A program made the position numbers and the translations under genes. From Acidobacteriota bacterium (GTDB lineage Bacteria; Acidobacteriota; Blastocatellia; RBC074), in assembly GCA_022614735.1 (NCBI GenBank), contig JAKEHZ010000350.1:1-7093 (forward strand): a stretch of 7,093 nt of DNA, written 5' to 3'. This document shows, in pieces, positions 1 to 7,093 of the stretch (positions are counted from its first letter, which is position 1; every line of letters begins with the position of its first letter). The notes beneath the pieces were generated by a model. The model saw only the letters and a list, made by a program, of their open reading frames with translations. It was not told the DNA's origin and made no database searches.

Positions 1-24
1 AGTGCGGTAGCTTGCTACCGCACT
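1..24. repeat. Near-perfect palindrome downstream of secA (possible terminator or dispersed repeat)
   Basis: The arms AGTGCGGTAGC (1-11) and GCTACCGCACT (14-24) are exact reverse complements separated by TT, giving an 11-bp GC-rich stem with a minimal loop (or 10 bp with a CTTG tetraloop). It lies 45 bp beyond the secA stop codon, so it could end or stabilise the secA transcript. Whether a U-tract follows on the minus strand cannot be seen because the window starts here; reading rightward the hairpin is followed by CCAAAG, with no T-run. A symmetric element of this kind may equally be a dispersed palindromic (REP-like) repeat. The symmetry is certain; the function is not. Confidence 0.6.
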
Positions 25-69
25 CCAAAGGCTCCGCCATCCCACACATTCCGTTAGTACCAGGAAAAT

Positions 70-2814
<2,745 letters not shown>

Positions 2815-2855
2815 GACGCGTTCTTTTATGACCTCAGGGTTGGTTGTGTTGAGAT

Positions 2856-2884
2856 AACATAGTGATCAAATATCGCAGAAGCAA
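2856..2884 (-). promoter_or_regulatory. Weak candidate secA promoter
   Basis: Read on the minus strand, TTGCTT (2884-2879) and TATGTT (2861-2856) are separated by 17 bp, a sigma70-like arrangement with 3/6 and 4/6 consensus matches. Transcription would start near 2849, leaving a leader of about 35 nt before the secA ATG. The match is modest and other sites in the AT-rich stretch are possible, so this is a best guess. Confidence 0.3.
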
Positions 2885-2888
2885 TATT
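2869..2888. promoter_or_regulatory. Operator-like imperfect inverted repeat between secA and the divergent gene
   Basis: AATATCGC (2869-2876) and GCAATATT (2881-2888) are inverted copies with one mismatch, separated by AGAA. The element covers the -35 hexamer of the candidate secA promoter, where a dimeric regulator would be expected to act. Only symmetry supports it; no regulator gene is nearby and AT-rich DNA produces such matches by chance. Confidence 0.2.
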
Positions 2889-2931
2889 GAATTTTAGTGG
2901 GAGGGTGTGGGGGGCGTCAAGCAGGGCAACT

Positions 2932-2961
2932 TTGACGTGCATACTCGCGCTGTGGCACAAT
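2932..2961 (+). promoter_or_regulatory. Sigma70-type promoter for the rightward genes
   Basis: TTGACG (2932-2937, 5/6 match to TTGACA) and CACAAT (2956-2961, 4/6 match to TATAAT) are separated by 18 bp. Transcription would start near 2968, giving a leader of about 50 nt that includes the GGAG ribosome binding site before the ATG at 3018. It is the best promoter-like sequence in the window and may drive the 75-aa gene and, by read-through, the SbcC-like and DinB genes. Confidence 0.55.
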
Positions 2962-3004
2962 GCAATTTACTTAGAAATCCTCACTCAAATTCGAGACCAA
3001 CTCT

Positions 3005-3008
3005 GGAG
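3005..3008 (+). promoter_or_regulatory. Shine-Dalgarno site fixing the start of the 75-aa protein
   Basis: GGAG sits 9 bases before the ATG at 3018, normal spacing. It favours this start over an in-frame GTG at 2907, which lies upstream of the promoter and would make the promoter region coding. Confidence 0.65.
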
Positions 3009-3017
3009 TTACAATCA

Positions 3018-3245
3018 ATGAGCGAAAATACCAATACCGAAAACCAGACCGCGGCGGAAGCTGCGCCCGACGTGCATCAGGAGGAGATTTCCTATCACGC
3101 GGTCGAAAAGAATGGAAAGATCACAGCTATCTGGGAGATGCGTGGCCGCAAGCACATCAGGACGATTGATCCGCGGAGCGAAGAGGGTCGCCATCTGCTT
3201 GGTCACACCGATAATCCTGAAGTCGTGCAGAACGCGCAAGTCTGA
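3018..3245 (+). CDS. Hypothetical 75-aa protein
   Basis: I do not recognise this protein. It is small and soluble, with no signal peptide, membrane segment or cysteine. Residues 1-23 are rich in Glu, Asn, Thr and Ala (MSENTNTENQ...), probably a disordered acidic tail. Residues 24-50 (ISYHAVEKNGKITAIWEMRGRKHIRTI) alternate hydrophobic and polar residues as in a small beta-hairpin with a basic patch RGRKHIR. The rest, DPRSEEGRHLLGHTDN, may form a short helix. Coding is supported by a good promoter, a GGAG site and a clean ATG-to-TGA frame whose composition reads like a real protein. It is divergent from secA, and it occupies the position before the SbcC-like gene where an sbcD gene often stands, but it has no phosphoesterase motif (no GDxHxG) and is far too short to be SbcD. 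The basic patch would allow nucleic-acid contact, which is speculation only. Confidence 0.75.
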   Translation: MSENTNTENQTAAEAAPDVHQEEISYHAVEKNGKITAIWEMRGRKHIRTIDPRSEEGRHLLGHTDNPEVVQNAQV

Positions 3246-3252
3246 TGAAAAT

Positions 3253-3280
3253 CAAAAGGCAAAAGGCAAAAGGCAAAAGG
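3253..3280 (+). repeat. Heptamer tandem repeat CAAAAGG x4
   Basis: Four exact consecutive copies of CAAAAGG begin 7 bp after the stop codon of the 75-aa gene. They form the left half of a larger inverted structure whose right half begins at 3305. Short tandem heptamers of this kind occur between genes in several bacterial groups (for example the STRR sequences of cyanobacteria) and are usually unstable in copy number. Confidence 0.95.
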
Positions 3281-3317
3281 CGAAAATAAAGAAGTGAGCA
3301 TCAACCTTTTGCCTTTT
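3268..3317. repeat. Inverted repeat / stem-loop made from the heptamers
   Basis: AAAAGGCAAAAGG (3268-3280) pairs exactly with CCTTTTGCCTTTT (3305-3317) around a 24-nt loop. A second exact 15-bp pairing, AAAATCAAAAGGCAA (3248-3262) with 3343-3357, encloses it. The transcript between the 75-aa gene and the SbcC-like gene could therefore fold into a long hairpin, which may attenuate or terminate transcription or protect RNA ends. It lacks the compact GC-rich stem and U-tract of a standard intrinsic terminator. Confidence 0.7.
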
Positions 3318-3361
3318 ACTTTTGGTTTTTGCCTTTTGATTCTTGCCTTTTGATTTTTGCC
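3305..3361 (+). repeat. Inverted, degenerate heptamer array abutting the SbcC-like start codon
   Basis: CCTTTTG, the reverse complement of the left-hand unit, occurs at 3305-3311, 3332-3338 and 3346-3352, with variants CCTTTTA (3312-3318) and CTTTTGG (3319-3325) between them. From 3329 the sequence has a 14-bp period (TTGCCTTTTGATTC, TTGCCTTTTGATTT, then TTGCC). The array stops exactly where the ATG at 3362 begins, so it supplies the entire immediate leader of the next gene. Confidence 0.85.
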
Positions 3362-6300
3362 ATGCAGATCACCAGGGTCGAACTAAAAAATATCAAGAGC
3401 CACGCTGAATCTGAATTCACCTTTCGGCCCGGAGTAGTCGCCATCTGCGGTCCTAATGGTTCAGGAAAAACGACCATCATCGAAGCAATCGCCTGGGCGC
3501 TTTTTAATCACCTCGATTACAAACGTGACGATTTCGTCAGACGCGGAGCCAAACGCGGGCAGGTCGCGATCAGCTTCATTTCGGACCTGGACGGACGCGA
3601 ATACGTCGTCACACGTGACACCGGCGGCGGATATTATGTCTATGATCCTGCGACGAAAATGCGGTTGGTCGAGCAGAAAAACCAGGTAGTTCCATGGCTG
3701 CAGCAACATATAGGAGTCGATCCGGGAACGGATTTATCCGCGCTTTTCAAAACGACGATTGGTGTGCCGCAAGGCACATTCACTTACGATTTCACGCTTG
3801 CGCCTTCGAACCGCAAGGCCATCTTTGATCAGATTCTCAAAGTCGAAGAATACCGCCAGGCCTCTGACAATTTGCGCGACACGCTGCGCCACATCGAGGC
3901 GCGTCTCGTTGAAGCGGACAAAAGGCTCGCCGAAGCGGAAGGCGAGCTGAAGACATACGACGAAACCAGACGTGAACACGATGCCGTAGAACAACGACTG
4001 AAGATGCTTGCATCGGAGCTGGAGACCGCCAATGCCGAGCGTAACCGCCTGACCCGTGAGATTGAGCAATTCAACGAGTTGCAGCGAAAGATCGAGGGTC
4101 AGCGTGGCGCGATTGAGCGTCTGCGCGTCAAGCTGGATTTCACCCGTGGTTCGCTCATTACCGCTCGTGAAGCTGCAGAACAGGCGCGCACGGCGGCGAA
4201 GACCGTTGAGGCGGCAGCCAAAGGATACGAGCTCTATCTCGCTACGATCAGTCGTCTCACCCAACTCGAACGTCAACGCGAGACACGCGACCTCTTACGC
4301 AACCGTGTGACGGCAATTGAGCGTGAGCTGATCGAAGCGCGCAGCCAGGCGATGCGCAGTCAGGAACGTTTGGTCGAGGCTGAGAACGCGCGCGAAGAGC
4401 TCCTTCAGCTTTCCGGAAAGGTTGAAGAGCAGAACGCAATTGAACGTAAAATCGCCGGACTCCGCGAAGGGCGTGGTGAGCTACAGAGCCTGAGACGTTC
4501 GCTCGAAGCTCTTGATCGCGAAATTGAAAAACTACGCCAGCGATACTCCGCACTCTCGCATCAACTTGCAACGGCGGAAGCGCAACGCGAACAGGGGGCA
4601 GCGGCCGAATCTCTCGAGAAAGAGCGAGCGCAGCTCGATGAAGAGATTGCCCGGAGAGATCTGGCGTACGGAAATTATCAGCTTAAACGCGAGCATCTCG
4701 AGACTTTGCGCAAGGAAGAGACGCGATTAACCGCAGAGCTTGAGCGAAACCGAAACGAAATCGAAAGACTGGGGCCGCTCGTCTCTGCTGCTGCGCAGAT
4801 CCCCGAGTTCGAATCGCAACAGCAGGTTGCTGCAGAAAAGCTGGCACAGCTGCGTGCCGAAGTCGCGCGTGATGAGGAGATGATCTCAGCCCTTGAGAGC
4901 GGCGGCATCTGCCCATTGCTGAGCGAAAAATGTCTTAATCTCAAACCCGGCGAGTCGCTCGATAGCCGCTTCCGTTCGGGCCTGGTGTCCAGGCGCGACG
5001 AAATTGAATCGCTCCAGGTCGCTTCAATCAAACTCGCCGAGGATCTGAAGCGGGCGCGCGCAGTTGCTGCTGAAATGTCGCGCTTGCCGCATCTGCAAAG
5101 GGAATCAGCGCGTCTGACGCAAGAGCTCGAAATGCAGTGCCGGCAGATCGCAAAAATCGCGGAAGAGACCTCGCTCGGTGCAACCATCAGCGAGTCCGGC
5201 ATTAGGCAACTCCGCTCGAGACGGTCTGAGCTTGAAAAACAGCTTCGCAGGGCGCGCGAGGCTGAACGTGTCTTCAGCCAGGCCGAAGTGCTGTGCAGTG
5301 AGATGGGCGAGGTGGCCGGCGCCGGGGAAGTGAAGAAGACGGAGAGGGAAGATTTGACTCTGCGTGTCGCAAAGTTAGGTGATATTGAGGCGCAACTTGC
5401 CGAATCCGAACAAAGCCTGCACGCACTCGGCGATCCGCGCGGCCGAACAAGCGCGCTCAATCGGATCATCGCGCGCGAAGAAGAATGGAAACGCGAAGCG
5501 GAGATGTCAGCACGCAGGGTTACAGAGGTCAATGCTGATCTCGAAACGAACAGTAGCGAATTGAAGTCTTTCGCCTCGCTCGATTCAGATATTGCAATCC
5601 TCAATCAGAGTCGCGTCGAGAGCGAGGGAGACTATCAGGCCTATATCGCCAATGAAAAAATCGCCGCGACGGTGACGGCGCGCGAGCAGGAAGCTGCCGC
5701 GCTCACATCGGAAACCGAAGAGACGGACAAATCCCTTTCTGCCGCTGTTCAAGAATTAAGCGAGTTTGAGAAACGGTATACGGCAGAGCAACATGCCCGG
5801 GCTCACGCTGAGTTTGAAAGGTGGCGAGAGCGCGCAACGCAAATTGCCGCGCAACTCGAACACACGCGAGATCACTACCTGCGCCTGCAGGCCCAACTCA
5901 ACTATCTCAATGAAGTCCGCGAGAAGATGCGCGAGCAACTTGCGGTCAAGGAGAAGACATCGCGGTTGCGTGAGGCAGCCGATTTCATCCGGGATGTTCT
6001 GCAGAAAGCCGCTCCGTACATCACCGAGTCTTATCTCTTCACGATTTCGCATGAGGCGAATCTACTCTTCCGCGAGATCACCGGCCGTTACGACGTCACG
6101 TTACGCTGGGCGAAGGATTACGAGATTACTTTCGAAGAGGAAGGCCGCGAGCGCCCATTCCTCAATCTTTCGGGTGGTGAACAGATGGCTGCAGCGCTTT
6201 CAGTTCGTCTGGCACTGCTGAAGGAGTTATCGGAAATAAACCTCGCCTTCTTCGACGAGCCGACAACGAATATGGATGAAGAGCGCCGGCGGAATCTGGC

Positions 6301-6409
6301 ACAGCAGATCGGCCGTATAAAAGATTTTCATCAACTCTTTGTTATCAGCCACGACGATAGCTTTGAAGAGTTTACGGACCAGATCATTTCACTTGGCGAA
6401 AAAAGTTAA
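3362..6409 (+). CDS. SbcC/Rad50-type SMC-like ATPase
   Basis: The 1015-aa product has the architecture of SbcC/Rad50, the ATPase that with nuclease SbcD/Mre11 processes DNA ends and hairpins. The N-terminal ATPase half carries Walker A GPNGSGKT (30-37) and a Q-loop region IGVPQGTF (Q137). Two long charged coiled-coil arms rich in Glu, Arg, Leu and Ala span roughly 175-510 and 530-870. The C-terminal half has signature LSGGEQ (936-941), Walker B LAFFDEP (D965, E966), D-loop TNMDEE and the switch histidine in SHDD (H997). Near the midpoint, where the zinc hook should be, it reads GICPLLSEKC (C517 and C524): C-x6-C rather than the usual C-x-x-C. Length is close to E. coli SbcC (1048 aa). ATG at 3362 is chosen because MQITRVELKNIKSH matches the usual Rad50/SbcC N-terminus; a TTG at 3329 would add 11 residues encoded by the repeat array. 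No Shine-Dalgarno is visible. No sbcD lies in the window. A related orphan Rad50-like ATPase with another partner is possible. Confidence 0.9.
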   Translation: MQITRVELKNIKSHAESEFTFRPGVVAICGPNGSGKTTIIEAIAWALFNHLDYKRDDFVRRGAKRGQVAISFISDLDGREYVVTRDTGGGYYVYDPATKMRLVEQKNQVVPWLQQHIGVDPGTDLSALFKTTIGVPQGTFTYDFTLAPSNRKAIFDQILKVEEYRQASDNLRDTLRHIEARLVEADKRLAEAEGELKTYDETRREHDAVEQRLKMLASELETANAERNRLTREIEQFNELQRKIEGQRGAIERLRVKLDFTRGSLITAREAAEQARTAAKTVEAAAKGYELYLATISRLTQLERQRETRDLLRNRVTAIERELIEARSQAMRSQERLVEAENAREELLQLSGKVEEQNAIERKIAGLREGRGELQSLRRSLEALDREIEKLRQRYSALSHQLATAEAQREQGAAAESLEKERAQLDEEIARRDLAYGNYQLKREHLETLRKEETRLTAELERNRNEIERLGPLVSAAAQIPEFESQQQVAAEKLAQLRAEVARDEEMISALESGGICPLLSEKCLNLKPGESLDSRFRSGLVSRRDEIESLQVASIKLAEDLKRARAVAAEMSRLPHLQRESARLTQELEMQCRQIAKIAEETSLGATISESGIRQLRSRRSELEKQLRRAREAERVFSQAEVLCSEMGEVAGAGEVKKTEREDLTLRVAKLGDIEAQLAESEQSLHALGDPRGRTSALNRIIAREEEWKREAEMSARRVTEVNADLETNSSELKSFASLDSDIAILNQSRVESEGDYQAYIANEKIAATVTAREQEAAALTSETEETDKSLSAAVQELSEFEKRYTAEQHARAHAEFERWRERATQIAAQLEHTRDHYLRLQAQLNYLNEVREKMREQLAVKEKTSRLREAADFIRDVLQKAAPYITESYLFTISHEANLLFREITGRYDVTLRWAKDYEITFEEEGRERPFLNLSGGEQMAAALSVRLALLKELSEINLAFFDEPTTNMDEERRRNLAQQIGRIKDFHQLFVISHDDSFEEFTDQIISLGEKS

Positions 6410-6435
6410 ACCGACGACCCCCTGAAATCAATGAT

Positions 6436-7020
6436 ATGTCACATAATTCTCCTCTCATTCCGGAATTACAGGAATATCACCGACAGGTGGAAGCGATTAA
6501 GCAGGATGCGAGTGATTTGATGATCGGGGTGACGGCGGCCAAATTCAATTGGCGTCCTGATCCCAATCGCTGGTCTATTGCTGAATGCCTTGAGCATCTC
6601 AACATAATTGCGCGTCTCTATTTCCCAATCATCAACCAGGCGATCACTGCAGCCAGGATGCGTGGATGGATGAGTCAGGGCCCGTTTCGGTATGGTTTGC
6701 TCGGCAAAATAGGCAAAATATATGTCCGTTCGACCGAACCTCCCCCAAAGATGAAATTCAACTCGCCGAAACGATTTATCCCACAGCATGATCGTTCAAT
6801 TTTAGAGGTCTGGCCGGGATTTATGGTTTTTCAAGATAGATTGCACGAGCTGATCAGCTGGGCGAATGGTGTTGATCTCGCGCGCGTCAAGATTCAGATA
6901 CCTGCGACAAGTCTGATCAAATTGAGCCTGGGACAGTGCCTCGGTTTGGTCGCCGCACACGAACGTCGACACCTGTGGCAGGCTCGTCAGGTCAAAAACG
7001 ATCCGAACTTCCCGGAGTAG
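6436..7020 (+). CDS. DinB superfamily protein (DinB_2-like, putative metal-dependent enzyme)
   Basis: The 194-aa product resembles the DinB/YfiT-like four-helix-bundle superfamily, which includes thiol (bacillithiol/mycothiol) S-transferases and many uncharacterised stress proteins; it is unrelated to DNA polymerase IV, also called DinB. Visible features are the N-terminal helix motif RWSIAECLEHL (R45 to L55) with H54, and the C-terminal AHERRHLWQARQV with H175 and H179. H54, H175 and H179 form the metal-binding triad expected for the fold and all are intact. The segment between (about 75-140) is less typical. There is no signal peptide. The start lies 26 bp after the SbcC-like stop on the same strand, so co-transcription is likely; no clear ribosome binding site precedes the ATG, and an overlapping ATG at 6431 is out of frame. 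A thiol-transferase role is a family-level possibility only; the substrate is unknown. Confidence 0.85.
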   Translation: MSHNSPLIPELQEYHRQVEAIKQDASDLMIGVTAAKFNWRPDPNRWSIAECLEHLNIIARLYFPIINQAITAARMRGWMSQGPFRYGLLGKIGKIYVRSTEPPPKMKFNSPKRFIPQHDRSILEVWPGFMVFQDRLHELISWANGVDLARVKIQIPATSLIKLSLGQCLGLVAAHERRHLWQARQVKNDPNFPE

Positions 7021-7025
7021 ATTTT

Positions 7026-7058
7026 GATTGCGGATTGCGGATTGCGGATTGCGGATTG
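7026..7058 (+). repeat. Heptamer tandem repeat GATTGCG x4 plus partial copy
   Basis: Four exact copies of GATTGCG (7026-7053) are followed by a partial copy GATTG (7054-7058), starting 6 bp after the DinB-like stop codon. The unit has the same length as the CAAAAGG array earlier in the window but a different sequence. Confidence 0.95.
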
Positions 7059-7093
7059 TGAATGCGTGATCTGCCCTTCAATCCGCAATCCGC
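7044..7093. repeat. Inverted repeat / hairpin downstream of the DinB-like gene, cut by the window end
   Basis: GCGGATTGCGGATTG (7044-7058) pairs exactly with CAATCCGCAATCCGC (7079-7093) around a 20-nt loop, a 15-bp perfect stem that may continue past the window. It could mark the 3' end of the SbcC-like/DinB transcript. Whether a T-run follows cannot be seen, so calling it a terminator is only a possibility. Confidence 0.8.

Noticed and set aside
2907..3017. GTG start extending the 75-aa protein by 37 residues
   Set aside because: It would place the start upstream of the best promoter in the region, while the ATG at 3018 has a GGAG at proper spacing.
3329..3361. TTG start that would extend the SbcC-like protein by 11 residues
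   Set aside because: The added residues are encoded by the heptamer repeat array, and the ATG at 3362 matches the usual Rad50/SbcC N-terminus.
3253..3361. CRISPR array
   Set aside because: Units are 7 bp, directly adjacent with no unique spacers, and half of them are inverted; no cas genes are present.
4678..5604. 308-codon open frame on the minus strand, opposite the coiled-coil part of the SbcC-like gene
   Set aside because: It is Ser/Arg-rich low-complexity sequence with no recognisable motif, as expected opposite a Glu/Arg/Leu-rich coiled coil; the plus-strand gene has unambiguous family motifs.
6436..7020. DNA polymerase IV, suggested by the name DinB
   Set aside because: The protein is only 194 aa with the His-triad helical-bundle pattern of the unrelated DinB/YfiT-like superfamily and has no Y-family polymerase motifs.

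Overview
The window looks like ordinary chromosomal DNA of a free-living bacterium with mid-range base composition and a Gram-negative type SecA. Short intergenic regions carry tandem 7-bp repeats with inverted partners, and there is a palindrome of the GCGGTAGC type next to secA. These would fit Acidobacteriota (Blastocatellia-like), but that placement is an inference from memory of repeat style; no rRNA or other taxonomic marker is present.

Layout: (1) 1-69, the region downstream of secA, with a near-perfect palindrome at 1-24. (2) 70-2814, minus strand, complete secA (914 aa), the motor ATPase of the Sec protein-export pathway. (3) 2815-3017, a 203-bp divergent control region. It holds a weak candidate secA promoter, an imperfect operator-like palindrome, a G-rich run, and a good sigma70-type promoter facing right. 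(4) 3018-3245, plus strand, a 75-aa protein of unknown function with a clear Shine-Dalgarno sequence. (5) 3246-3361, an intergenic block made almost entirely of AAAAGGC-type heptamers on the left and their inverted copies on the right, ending directly at the next start codon. (6) 3362-6409, plus strand, a 1015-aa SbcC/Rad50-type ATPase with an unusual C-x6-C hook. (7) 6436-7020, plus strand, a 194-aa DinB-superfamily protein with an intact His triad, 26 bp downstream and probably co-transcribed. (8) 7021-7093, a second heptamer array (GATTGCG x4) with an inverted partner, cut by the window end.

The right-facing genes may form one transcription unit starting near 2968, although the hairpin-forming repeat block between the small gene and the SbcC-like gene could attenuate it. 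SecA is transcribed away from them and has no evident functional link. No SbcD/Mre11 nuclease gene, the usual partner of SbcC, lies in the window. I see no rRNA, tRNA, transposase, CRISPR array or multi-gene defence system, and no gene-free stretch exceeds 300 bases. The points most worth following up are the paired inverted heptamer arrays around the SbcC-like/DinB pair, the atypical hook, and the uncharacterised 75-aa protein.
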